From: Piscicola geometra
Lineage: Eukaryota > Annelida > Clitellata > Hirudinida > Piscicolidae
Length of the DNA: 64,000 nt
Reading direction: 5' to 3'
Assembly: GCA_943735955.1 (NCBI GenBank)
Contig: OX030963.1
Location: 1,301,931 to 1,365,930 of the forward strand
Position numbers and translations under genes: made by a program. The notes under the pieces were generated by a model. That model was not told the origin of the DNA. It made no database searches and saw only the letters and a list, made by a program, of their open reading frames with translations. This document shows, piece by piece, positions 28,312-41,200 of the stretch (its first letter is position 1; every line of letters begins with the position of its first letter).

Positions 28312-29231
28312 CTAGATTTGACAGTTTGCTTTCGTTCCGTGTTTGATCAAGTCTGAAAATAAAAATTAATAATTTTTTGTTTTTTAATTTATAAACAACA
28401 GTCGAGAAATGTTTAATTAATTTGAAATGGTCAAACAGGCTCACTTGTACAATGTAACAGGGCCACACAAGAATTCTCATTTTTTCCACAAATCCCTCCT
28501 TCCTTCTCATCTTCCTCTCTTCCATGAACTTTGCATTGACTTCTTCCAAGCCAATTCCCCTTGCAACCACCCACAACCTTCATATCCAAACGTCTCAAAC
28601 GAGGAGTGAAACGAGTTTCCTGCCACCTAGCGAGTCTTTGAAAACTTTCTCTAATCGCCAAAACCTCCAACAACACCGTTAATACCACCACCAAAACCGC
28701 CATACACCAGCCCACAGCGCCCACCACTTCTCTCCAGACGCTGAACGCATCTCTCGTCAACACACCTTCAACGAACGTGGCCGCACAAAGAGCGATCATT
28801 GCCGTTGGAAACAACACCGCAGAGATGTACGCTGTTAGTTCTGAGCGGATGTTCTGTCGCTTGAAGACTCTGTAGGCTTCTTCGTAGCGATTGACCAAGG
28901 CCGAACCAATCGTGCTTCCCGAAAAGTTGTCTTGCTGCAGCCAGGAGATGAGGGGTGAGTCGATGAGAAGTGTGTTGATCCAAGCTTCTTTCATCCTTTC
29001 TTCCTCCATGCTGAAGCCATAATCATCATCAAGACCACTCTCATCCATATCCATCTTGTACCACCACACCCTCGAAAGATTACTCTTCTTTAGCGCTGTA
29101 CTTTTCAAAGGCTTTTTCGCGCAAGTGATGATGATGATCACAAGAGTGCTGATGACGATACCGACTAATTGAGCAATTAGAATAACCAAGATGGATGGGA
29201 TGGCTTGGCGGTCGGAGTTGATCAAAAACAC
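28312..29231 (-). pseudogene. 5'-truncated antisense membrane-protein gene, copy 1
   Basis: Minus-strand exons about 29208-28445 and 28352-28312, with a GT-AG intron of 92 nt. Homology to copies 2 and 3 stops at about 29208, where the sequence jumps to the spacer normally found after the GPI exon. The first membrane segment and start codon are lost. The remaining frame opens at a chance ATG (29231) giving MFLINSDRQ followed by normal sequence. It keeps the hydrophobic segment after AIPSIL, the acidic loop SGLDDDYGFS, and two C-terminal hydrophobic segments. It may be expressed as a shortened protein; loss of the promoter makes a pseudogene more likely. Confidence 0.6.
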
Positions 29232-29309
29232 TTGAGTGAACTTTATAGAGTTGGAAACAGCAAGATTTGTTCAAATAACCTATCTTGCTATGACCTTTCA
29301 AACTTATAT

Positions 29310-30715
29310 TTATTTAACATTGTTTTTTAAAATTTATTTTTCATTTTTCAACATATCATCCATCTTCACAGACAATTTTTCCTGGTTGATTTTAGTTCTA
29401 ACAGATTTTAATTTATTTAAAACTTGTAAGCTTCTACATTTCAAATGTTTATTGCATAATTTAATCTGCAGGAAGGATAAGACAACGTGGTCCCTTTGAC
29501 CAATTGGAGCATTTAAGATTTAAATTAATTTCTACATTTTCTACAATATTTAAATCCAATATTTCATTTTTCTTGTGTCTCTGAAACTTGTTAGTTTATC
29601 CAAAAGTTGTTTTAAAGAAATTATTTGCAAAGTTTAAGATTTTATTTTGAAAAGATTTATACTTTTTAATAATAAAACCTTCAAAATAATGTTTGAAAAT
29701 TGAAAGCCTGAATAATAAATTTACTACCTAATGCAAAATTTTCATAAAGGTCGTTTCAGTTTTCTTAGTGTCAAAATTTTCTAAAACAAGTTTTTCCTGC
29801 TAGATAACGCCCAACAATAGAGTAAAAAACAGTATTTTTTAAATATAAATAGTTTTACTAAGTATAAGTATATAAAAAACAGACTGACAGTAAATTTTGG
29901 TGCTATGACAGTGAATACTAGACAGTACCGGTCATCAGAAAAAAACGTTTTCTAGCAAAAAAGTAATAAAAAATGATTTTTATTGTATTATAAATAAACA
30001 ATATTATTAATAAAAATGAAGGTGAACAAGCAATTGAAATTTGTAGAGAGTCTTCACTTTTGCATTAAGTATTCACACATACAAAGTCCTCCAAATCAAC
30101 GAATTATTCCATATCTAAGTTGGCGTGGAAGCAATCTTCGAGAAAATATTTCATTTAACGTAGTGATTTTTCTAGTTATCTTTATTTTCATTTCCCCCAC
30201 CCCCCTCCCCTTCCAATAAATGCAGGGCGTTCAACCCATACGGGCTTCAAAGCCACTTGAACTTTTATTTTAATATTTAACCTTGAAAATAGTCTCAGAA
30301 ATTTAATGGGACTATAACTCTGGAATTTCATTTAGCTTCTATTAATCGGCATCAAAATTTTTTTGTAAAAATGTATTTTTCCAATTGTTTTATTGAATTT
30401 AAAAAAGATAATGACTTAAGTAAGCTCAATAATCTAAAACAATTACAAAATCCAATTTAAAACAATTAGAGTGAGGAAAGGCAAACAGCAGAGTGTTTGT
30501 CATTGAGTGAGGGTTGAGCACACATTCAGAGGAAAAGAACCACTAATATCCCGGTCTGAGATTGGAGTTTGTCTTCACGTAAAACCTGAATATATCATTT
30601 ATATACCCTTAAAGTGCTGCGCAAAATGTCTGTTGTGAAATGTCTTATGTGAAATTTAATTTAACCAGAATTACCTTATATGTATAAGTATATCTATCTA
30701 TAAATAAAAGCCTTT
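29310..30715. other. Spacer between genes 2 and 3, partly unique
   Basis: 29209-29300 matches the post-GPI spacer of other units. The rest has no copy elsewhere in the window and no gene that I can support. The small frame at 30016-30219 shows no domain or splice context. Confidence 0.5.
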
Positions 30716-30724
30716 TCATAATCC

Positions 30725-30855
30725 GACGCAGTCCTTATATAAGTCGATCTTGAGTCTCCGAACTTCATTCAATCGATCTACATCGACCTCTGCTTCATTA
30801 ATTTCGTGGTTTAGTTCGATTTATAACTTTGAAGAGCGACTTGGAGGAAGGAAGA
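30725..30855 (+). promoter_or_regulatory. Gene 3 core promoter and leader
   Basis: TATATAA at 30736-30742, then the shared block and ATG 30856. Homology to the other promoters starts abruptly near 30719 at the motif CCGACGCAGTCC; the upstream CTCGATGATTGAGC element is absent. Confidence 0.75.
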
Positions 30856-33800
30856 ATGAGAGAGATGTTGACTTTGGTGCTGCTTTTGGTCGCACTCTTT
30901 GGAGGTTTGAACGAATTTTTTTTTACTTCGCATTTAAAAAATTGAATTAATTTTTTTAATATAACTGTTTGATAAAAACTTTATTATTAATGAAAAATTA
31001 TTTGAAGATTTCAAAAATGTTATATCAATAATTTTTATTGATAGAATTTATTTTTGAATATAACATTATTTTAATTAAATTCTTTTTTGCATCAAGTTTA
31101 TTCTCAAGAAGCACCAGTACATCTCACTCCGGATGCTTGTGAATTGGTCATTGGCGGAGATGCCACCTCAACTTTGTCATTGAAGGTTGGAAAGCTGTAT
31201 TTGTGAAACTAGAAAAATATTAATTACTTTTTACAAAGTTGATTAAATTTAATAAATATTTACTACATTCAACTAAATTATTTATTTAATAAATATTGTA
31301 TAGAATGATGCATTTTTATAATTTTAATTTGATCAGATTTAATGAATATTAATTAAATTTAATAAATTTATTAAAATTTATAACCTTTTTTAATATTTAG
31401 TACATTTTGATAAGATTCATTAAAAATTCTGATTTAATTTAATACATTTTTATCAAGCTGAATAACTTTTTTAAAATAAAAATCCTAACTGTATAGTCTA
31501 GACTATTATAGCCTATTACAGTTTATTATAGAATATTGCATTACTTTTCTAGGAATGAAAGAAATAAAAATTTCAATGTTTTTCAATAAATCTATTGACA
31601 TCCAGGTAAGTGAGAACCCGAAGAAGATCGAAAAAACCATGTTTACTATTCAAGACGTTAAAGTACCTTTGGATTTGTCGGTTGGAAAAATTACTTTTAT
31701 AAAGATAACTCCAAATGCATTCTCAACACGGTGTACATTTGAGGGAGAAGGTGTAGTGATCGAAGCTACCATGAGCGGAGAAAAGTCTCCTATAGGTATG
31801 ACATAATATTTAATATTTAACTAATAAAATAGCAAGATTCGACATCTTTGAAAATTCCCAATTGCTAACAATTGTTATTTTTATCTTTTTTATTTCAAAA
31901 GTTGTTGCTCAGAGTGAAACTGTTGAAATCTTCAAATTCAACGGAGAAAAGGAACTAAGGATTGCACATGAAAACAGGGAATTTGTGGCCATCAGCTTTC
32001 AAGTGCGTTCTTTGCTAAAAGTTGTGCTTTAATCTACGTTACCTTTCGATTAACGCGTTAATGTATTAACTCCCTTAATTTTTCAAACCCCGTTAATAAT
32101 TTTAACGCATTAAAAAATTTAATGCATTTAAAAATTTTGATGCATTTGAAAATGGTGAAATTATTTGTAACTGAGAACACATCTAAATTTAGTTAAAACT
32201 ATATATTTTAAAGAAATTATAGACTGTTTAGGATCTCATATCAAACTTATGTTTTTACTTTTTCCCTTAGTTTAAGAAATGATGACGTAACTCTAAGAAT
32301 ACTATGCAACTTAGTTTGTAGTTTTTATTTTTTATCATTAATAAACTATCTAAATTCTTTATCAATTATAATTGGTAGTTTTTATTAAGCCTAATTACCA
32401 CCAGTACCCGAAAAAAAGTTAACATGATTTTTCCATTTAGATATATGGATATAATAATAACTCAAGCAAAATTGAGAAAAATTATTTCATAAGTTTTAAT
32501 GGGGAAAAATGTAGCGAAAACGCAACGTGAGCGGGAACTGTGACATACTTCTTTTGCAACTATTCGAACACAAATCAATAATTTAGCACAGCTCTATGAT
32601 GAATCATTCAATACTTTTCATAGCAAATAATCGCATTTCAAGCGTGACTTCAACCTTCGAGCAGGTTTCAGGAAAAGATGATATGCGAGCCACTTTTACT
32701 CTTACTCCTCCCCAACAACATATAGATCTTCCAGGTCAGAAAGAGACCTGGGTAGTGGTGCCAAAAGACAGATTTGTAGTTGGTCAGTCTGATATCGTTG
32801 TGAGGATGGATGTAGGGCCTCAAGAACATGTGGTCATCAGCCATGCCAGTGGAGGTGAGTAGTGGAAGAGAGGTTTGAAAACAAACGGGATTTGTTCAAG
32901 CCTTAATATTTTATTATTTTGAAACGAAAGGTATTGTTTGTAATTTGAAGAAAAATAAGGTTTGAAGTTTGAAAAGTCTGAGAAGTCTGGGAGGATTTTC
33001 GGCTTCGATATAATAAGTGAAAGCAAGTTTCGAAGTGAAAATTGTGTGTTTTTTATTTATAAATTTAATTCTAACGTTTTTTGAGTCCTACAAAACCCTC
33101 TTTTAGTAAAGCCAACGATCAAACAAAGAGATAAAGAGACCAACTTTATTTGTTTGGCGAAAAGCTGTGCGTTCGACATTGAAAAAAAGAAAAATAATAT
33201 TCTTCTCTATGTTGGACTTGCCGCCGGCGTGAGTATTCGTTTTAAACATAAATGAATTTGTCTTTTGAATAGTAGAAAAATTGGGTGCTTTATAAACCAC
33301 TATAGGATCCAGCTACTGAGAAACCAAAGCTGACCATTGGTTTGACGAAGAAACAGACGATTCCGCTACAAAATGATGTTTTGGAAGTCGTGAGAGTAAA
33401 GGAAGGGGAGTTTGCAGACGCTTTAAGCTGCTCCTTCTCTTCAGAACTCACTGATGTGCAACAGCCCTCTAAATTCCTAATCACGAACTCAGAAACTCCA
33501 GGTTAGCTCGTCGGTTTTGTGCTTCGCAAGCAAATTGGAATATTAAATTATTCCCTGTTGTCTCTTTGTTACAGACAAAGTAATGATAGACAACGATGTG
33601 GCCATTTACCGTGGAAAGCCTGTGGCTGGAACGTATCAGTTTGGTGCTACGGGAGCAGCTAAAGAAGGAAAAATTTTAACATTAGAGGTGTTTCTTGGAA
33701 ATTAAATAAATAATTTGAGCTTTTAAATCTTTCAAAGTTCAACATTTAAAAGTTTTCATTTTTATATTGGAAACCAAATAAAAATTGAAAATTCAATATT

Positions 33801-36800
33801 TAAGCATTTTAAATGTACGAATTTTTTCAAAATAAAATAATGGTTTATTTAATTTTCAATCTTAAAAATTGTTTAAATTTAATATTTAAAAGTTATAAAA
33901 AAATTTCAGCTTCTGGAGCCTAGAAGAGCCAATATCCAGTTCAACATCATAAACGCTGCGGCACTAAGCCACGAGGACTTGATCAAAGGGGCACAGCTGT
34001 TTAAGGAAAAACCTCCCAAAGAATTGTTTTTCTTCGATGATGAATTTCTTGATAGTTTGCAAACACTATTTGAAGTTAAACACCAGGTAGATAATAGAGT
34101 TGAAATGAAGATCACGAGAAAAACCTTAGGTGGATTTTAAAACTTTTTTAACTGCTTAAATTAAATCAGTCTTTAACCCAAAATGAAACAAATGGAACTA
34201 ATTCAGTAATTTTAGTCATTTTTAACATTCTGACTTGATTTCTTTATTCCCAAGAATTCAGGGAAATTTTACCGGGACAGCCAGGAATCTTAGAAGGACC
34301 CAATAGCGTTCTATTGCGAAAACCTCTGAAAGATATCACCTTGATCCTCCAGGTGTTTAGTTAATAATAGAACGCTATATTAATTATATTTTGCTTTCAA
34401 GTGAAGTAAATATCATGAATATATTTCTAATTTATTAGACTTTTATTATCAATTCAATGAGTTGTTTTATGGTTTTATGCTCTAAAAATACTATTCTAGA
34501 GAAAAGAAAACAAAAAAGTTATTTAATAAAAAGTTATTAACACCAAAATTCTATTCAAATTGTTATTTCCATTTTTTAATAATATTTATTTACCTAAAAA
34601 TAATATTCTACAAACGCCCTACCCAGACCACGTCAGACTCGTCTAAACCGACAAGCACTTTGACCATTGGTGATGACGTTGTCGAAGTTGGCCGAGTTCC
34701 AACGGACTTTTACATTCGCAGGTTAAACTTTAACTTTTCCAAAGAATTGCTCGTTAAGTTGGAAGGAGCTGGTGTGAAAGTGAAGTACTCAAGAATCGAG
34801 AACATTCGTGAGTTTGTTTAGATTTTAAATTCGAGGCCTCCCGCTAATTGCTCGTGTTTTTACCCATTAATAATTTTTTCGCCTTATGATTTGGTCTAAT
34901 TAAGATCTTCCAAAAAATGGCACTATTACTTCTGTGAAAGCTACAAAAAGCTCATACCTTGTATCCTTGAAGAATTTATTATAAAAGATTTTATAAATAA
35001 ATTTGGAACAAGTTTGAAACTATACTACAAATAGAATAAAAAAATTCCATTCAATTACATACACTTACTCGTCTTTAGTTTTTCTACTTAAACTTCACAG
35101 TTCCATTCGTGGTCGTGAGTGGCAAGCAGGCGTATAAGCAGGGAGGTCCGTTCAGACTGGAAGTCAAAGACGCCAGTAAGGGAGTCACTCTGAAAGTGAA
35201 GGTGAGTGACGAAATAAAATGAAATGTCGATAAATAGAAAAATATTTAAAATCCATTTTCAATTGAACATTCAGTAAATAATTTAATTTGTTAATCGTTT
35301 GTGAATCCTTAAAAAAATAATATAATAAAAATGCATGATTTATTATTAATAAACTATTTATGATAATTTTGAATTTCAAAATTAAGATCTGACAGTAATT
35401 AATTTCGCCTCACTTCAACAGACAATCAAGGCTGGGGAAAAGGTTCCGACTCCAGAAGTTGGATTGGACGTGACGCTGGGAAGAAGTGGTGCTGACGGGA
35501 ATCCAGTAGTTCTGAGCAGGAAAGTGACATCTGAAATGGGAGAGACTATCTTCATCTACCCAAGTGACATCAACGGTGTTCCGAGTCTCGACGGTGTTTT
35601 GAAGTTGGAGAAGGGACAGAGTGTTGAGATCGAGAAGATCCCTGGGATAGGTTGGTTTGGTTGTGCAAAATTTTCAGGTAGTTTTAGTTAGTTACAGTTT
35701 GTGGATGGCTAGCTATAAAAAAAAAACGTTTTTCTAGTTTTTTACATTTTTGATAACTTTTTAAAATAATTTGATAAAACTATGAATTTAATGGAACGTT
35801 AAACATTTATTTTTCAGAGACCATTACAATTGTGGAGTCGGCAAGCATTGTTGTCCGCGAAAAGAACGCTGTCAAGCTGAAGATCCAGAACCCAACTGAA
35901 AATTTTTTCGTTGACATCAAGGCAAGTATAAGATTTTCAGGATTTCTCATCAAAACTTAGGGACTTTCCAGTTTGCCATTCAATTATCAAATTCATTTGT
36001 CAAATTTTAATTATTTTTTACAGCTAGAAGACGCTTCGCCAGCAAAGACGGTGAATTTTCAGATTGGCGACCAAAAACACAAGATAGAAGCATCTAAACC
36101 CGCATCAGTGGAACTGAAGAAGGAGTTCCTAACGAGCAACCCAGATCCAGTCGGCTTCTTCACCTCGGAGCCAGTTGACAAAGAAGCCCATGTGCACCTT
36201 ACAATTAGAGCCGCATCTGTCCCAAAAAGTAGACATTTTGCTTTTTGAAAGTTTTAAATACTTTTTTTCAAACTATTTTTCACAATTTTTTAATTTTGTA
36301 AAAACTTTTTTTATTATGAAAAAAATATTTTGTATCGAAAGTTCATATTTCATTTCAAAATTGTCTGTTAAATTTTATTCCACCAACTCTTTCCCCGTCA
36401 CTTCAACCCCTCCACCCACCATTCCATCCCACTATCACTACCATCCCTTCCAACTACACCCGCTCAAGAACCAGTGCCAGCTCTAAAACCCGTCTGCAAC
36501 CCAGCTTGCACGGGGAATCGGGAATGCAAGAGAGAGGGTGAGCAGAACAAGTGCGTTTGCTTGACTGGCTTCACTGGACAAGACTGCGCTAAAAGTACCT
36601 TACATATTTTTTATTACATAAAATTAATATAATAATCTATTTTTGAATTATTTTAAAATTAAAATAATGTTGTTTGGATTTAATCACTTATTTAGTTAAT
36701 TCTAATACGCTTTTTATTAATTTTAAAACGCAATTTTCATCTTTATTCGTTAAACACCGCCATTAATTGACTTACTCTCTTTGAATTAAATTTAGAATAA

Positions 36801-37026
36801 TATAATTTTTTTGGGATTTAATTTTTTTTTAGTTAATTCTAATTCTAATTTTTTTTATTTTAAAACTAAATGATCAGCTTTGTTCATTAAACACCATCAC
36901 TAATCCACTTACTCTCTTTGAATTAAATGTCAATATGAATGAATTCAAGACGGCTCTGCTGGCTTGAAGCAGTCGATTGCAGCTGTCTTGGTGGTCAGCC
37001 TTCTCTCCTTCTTGCTCCACTACTGA
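30856..37026 (+). CDS. Gene 3 (class A): GPI-anchored seven-module EGF surface protein, 796 aa
   Basis: Exons: 30856-30904, 31097-31185, 31606-31795, 31902-32002, 32665-32854, 33107-33228, 33306-33501, 33575-33687, 33910-34129, 34255-34352, 34627-34807, 35101-35201, 35422-35650, 35818-35921, 36024-36228, 36469-36594, 36950-37026. All exon lengths equal those of gene 1, total 2391 nt. The architecture is the same: signal peptide, seven two-exon modules, six-Cys EGF, GPI tail NGSAG plus hydrophobic end. Later modules are almost identical to gene 1, while modules 1-2 differ more (for example VSGKDDMRA in exon 5 versus VKGEADKEA). The GC donor after exon 14 is conserved. The last intron carries an extra imperfect copy of its own 3' part (about 36780-36930). 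The SINE, 20-bp repeat and LINE of gene 1 are absent. Confidence 0.85.
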
Positions 37027-37050
37027 TCCCGCCACCGTCAGCCGATGCTG

Positions 37051-37056
37051 AATAAA
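37051..37056 (+). terminator. Gene 3 poly(A) signal AATAAA
   Basis: AATAAA 24 nt after the stop codon, at the same place as in gene 1. Confidence 0.75.
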
Positions 37057-38100
37057 CTTTCAATATTTAGATAGATTTATAGAAATAAACTTTTATACAT
37101 TTGAACCAAATGAGTAGACTTGAAATATATTCACAAAGACATATATTCGTGATTTGAAAACATTTCGATTGAATGGCGCTTGCAATCATGCGATTATTGG
37201 AGGTGTTGAGGCGGTCGGAGTTGATCAAAAACACTCGAGTGAACTTTATAGAGTTGGAAACAGCTAGATTTGTTCAAATAACCTATCTTGCTATGACTTT
37301 TCAAACTTAGATTCAAGTTGGCCTTTTTTAAAAATAGTTTTCGATGCTGAGTTTTGGGCTTATAGATTGGCATTTCAACTTTTAATCCGCTTCTTTGAAT
37401 TTATAAGTTGAAAATAAACTTTTCAAGATTTACTAACCTCTTCAGTTCAATTAATCGCCTTCAACATATATATTTGAATAAATATAATATTTCAAAATAA
37501 CTATTAAAAAAATTAATTGAACTTAATATTGTAAAATAATTATTAGAAATAGCAAACAGCGCTGTAATTGTTCAAGCCTTCATGAAAACCTTTTAGACTA
37601 AATTCCGCGTCGCTACTCCATCAAAGTTGCCATCCAAGTGGCCCTGGGGGTCGTACGGGTTATACGCCACTAGAATGGTTTTCATTATTATTAATACTAT
37701 TCTTAATATTATTAATAATAATATTTAATTTTTACTTCCTATTATTATTGCGTGAAAAACACTTAAAATTTCAAGGATTGACTTGGACTTTGTCAATAAA
37801 ACACTCAACCATTTCGGGAGTGTTAAGAATCCTCAAGTTAATAAATATCGTATATAAAAGTTTTTTCTGATTTGATATAATAATGATTATTTAAGAATAA
37901 TAATTTTTTATCTTTAAAAGTTCAAAAATTTTTATAATATTTTCTTTTTTGCGTATTGATAATTTATTTGCGTATTTATAATAAAACATTTATGAGTTCT
38001 CATTAAAACCTTTCGAATTGTTTAAAAACTCAACCTTAAAGAAATTGAAGAGCTTTTGAAATAACTTCGGCACCTTGAAGACGAATTGAAAACCAAAAAT
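37057..38100. other. Intergenic spacer between genes 3 and 4 (repeated unit)
   Basis: Closely matches the 14.6-15.6 kb spacer over its length, including GTCGTACGGGTTATACGCC. No gene is seen. Confidence 0.7.
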
Positions 38101-38260
38101 CTCGATGATTGAGCCCCTCTTCACGATCCGACGCAGTCCTTATATAAGCCGATCTTGAGTCTCCGAACTTCATTCAATCGATCTACATCGACCTCTGCTT
38201 CATTAATTTCGTCGTTTAGTTCGATTTATAACTTTGAAGAGCGACTTGGAGGAAGGAAGA
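38100..38260 (+). promoter_or_regulatory. Gene 4 core promoter and leader
   Basis: CTCGATGATTGAGC element at 38101, TATATAA at 38141-38147, shared leader, ATG 38261. Confidence 0.75.
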
Positions 38261-41200
38261 ATGAGAGAGATGTTGACTTTGGTGCTGCTTTTGGTCGCAC
38301 TCTCCGCAGGTTTGAGTGCCAGTTATTTTAATTTCATCGTATTTTTAAAAACTAAATAAGACTCAAAGATACATTTTTTGTAAAGAAAGTTTTAAAATTC
38401 AAGTTTTTTTTTCAAGTTTTTTTTCCGATATCTATGTTTTTTTCAAATAATTAAGTTTTTTTCCAATAATTAAGTTTTTTTCCAATATGTAAGTTTTTTC
38501 CAATATCTAAGTTTTTTTTTCAATATCTAAGTTTTTTTCCAATATCTATGTTTTTTTCCAATATCTAAATTTTTTTCAATATCTAAGTTTTTTACCAATA
38601 TCTAAGTTTTTTTACCAATATCTAAGTTTTTTTCCAATATCCAAGGTTTTTTCCCATATCTAAGTTTTTTTCCAATATCCAAGTTTTTATCAAATATCTT
38701 AGTTTTTTACCAATATCTAAGTTTTTTACCAATATCTAAGTTTTTTTCCAATATCTAAGTTTTTTCCAATATCTAAGTTTTTTACCATAATCTCTTTTTT
38801 TTCTTCTCAAATATCTATGTTTTATCCAATATCTAAGTTTTATCCAATATCTAAGTTTCATCCAATATCTAAGTTTTTTTACAATAACTAAGTTTTTTTA
38901 TAATATCTAATTTCATTTCCAATATCTAAGTTTTTTTCCAATACCTAAGTTATTTTCCAATTTCTAAGTTTTTTTCAATATCTAAGTTTTTTTCCAATAT
39001 CTAAGTTTTTTCCAATTACTATGTTTTTTTTCCAATATCTAAGTTTTTTTTCCAATACCTAAGTTTTTTACCAATATCTCATTTTTTTCCAATATCTAAG
39101 TTTTTTTTCCAATAACTAAGTTTTTTTATAATATCTAAGTTCCTTTCCAATGTCTAAGTTTTTTCCCAATATCTAAGTTTTTTTCCCAATATCTAAGTTT
39201 TTTTACAATATCTAAGTTTTTTTCCAATGTCCATGTTTTTTCCAATGTCTAAGTTATTTCCAATGTCTAAGTTTTTTCCAATGTCTAAGTTTTTTCCAAT
39301 GTCTAAGTTTTTTCTAATGTCTAAGTTTTTTCTAATTACCATGTTTTTTTCCAGTATCTAAGTTTTTTTTCAATATCTAAGTTTTTTTCCAATATCTATG
39401 TTTTTTCCAATATCTAAGTTTTTTTCTAATATCTAAATTTGTTTTCCGATATCTAAGTTTTTTTCTCAATATCTATGTTTTTTTTCCAATATCTAAGTTT
39501 TTTTCCAATATCTAAGTATTTTTACCAATATCCAAGTTTTTTTCCAATATCCAAGTATTTTTACCAATATCCAAGTATTTTTCCAATATCCATGTTTTTT
39601 CCAATGTCTATGTTTTTTCCCAATAACTATGTTTTTTTTCCAATATCTAAGTTTTTTTCCAATATCTATGTTTTTTTCCAATATCTAAGTTTTTACTAAT
39701 ATCTAAGTTTTTTTCAAATATCTATGTTTTTTTCCAATATATACATTTTTCTAATATCTAAGTTTTTTTCAAATATCTATGTTTTTTACCAATATCCAAG
39801 TTTTTTTCCAATATCTAAGTTTTTTTCCCAAAATTCAAGTTTTTATATCAAAGTTTTATATTAAACTTTTTTGTCAAGTGAAATTTTTATTTTAGGTTTT
39901 TCTATTTAAGTATTTATTAGATTAAAGTTTTTTTAATTCAATAGAAATAATAAGACCTTTATTTCATCTTCTTTCTCAAGCTCCTTCACAGGCAAAAGTT
40001 CTCACTCCGTCGGTTTGTGAAATTGACACTTCCGGCTTCCTTAACCAAGAGAGAACTTTGACGTTGGAGGTGGGAAGGATGCCTATGAAACTTAATTGAA
40101 CTTGATATACTAACATTAAATTGAGTTTAATAAAATAGGTTTTAATTAAAGTAACTAAATTTTGTTTAAGTAAAATAATTCAATATAAAAATACAAGTTT
40201 TAAACAAATGAATGATTTTAATATAGTAAAATCCACATCAAATGAATTAAAAAATTATTTTGAATAATATTTTAATAAATTCTTTCAGATAAAGGAAAAC
40301 CCATCAAATGTACCAGAAATCAAGTTTAAACTTGAGGGGCAAGGGCAAGGGCAAGGGTTTTTTGGGTTAGCTGGGCGTTTAGATTTTAAAGGTGACTTGG
40401 ATGTGACTTTGCACGCTGGCAGGAAAACAATCATTAAAATAACTCCAACTGGAGCCGAAACATCTTGTGAATTTGCTGGAGCAGGTGTGGAGATTGAGGC
40501 TACCGTAAGCGCTCTGGGTTCTGATATAGGTATGTCATTAAAAACAATTAAATGGAGAAAATTTCAGACATTATAATTCAATTACTAGAATTTAAAAACC
40601 TAACTTAAAGTTATTTTATTTATTTCTCAAGATATTGGTGAGGGTAAAACAGTTGAAATCTTCAAGTTTGACGGAGAGAAGAAACTAAAGATCGCACGTG
40701 GTATTAGGAATCTTGTGCCTATCAGCTTTGAGGTGCGTTCCTTGTTAAAATGTGGAAAAGTTCTTCAAAGACTACCCCTAATGAGCTAATTTCATACTAA
40801 TTTATTACATTTATTTCCTACATTTAAGTGTAACTCATGATGAATTATTTAATCCATTTTTTTTAATTAACACAATTTAAACGATCATTCAACCTACGGA
40901 CAGGTTATGAGTGGGTCTATAAATCAAGCAACTTTTGCTTTCAAATCTGGCCAACAACCAGCTGTAGCTCTTCCCAGTCAGAAAGAGACCTTGGTGGTGG
41001 TGCCAAAAAGCAAGTTTGTAGATGCTCCGCCTGATACATTCGATGTGACGATAAATGTAGGAGCTGAAGGGCATGTGGTCATCATCAATGCCAAGGGAGG
41101 TGAGTAGGGGTAGAGTCGTTTGAAAGCTTAGTGGGACTTTTTGAGAGTTTTGATGTTGCAATAGTTTTAGGGCAAAGTATTGTTTGTGGCGTGAATGGGA

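Noticed and set aside
30016..30219. 67-codon frame in the unique spacer before gene 3
   Set aside because: No signal peptide, domain, splice partner or second copy; could be chance in 1.4 kb of AT-rich DNA.
30750..30950. Plus-strand 66-codon frame over the gene 3 start
   Set aside because: Runs through promoter, leader and exon 1 in the wrong frame.
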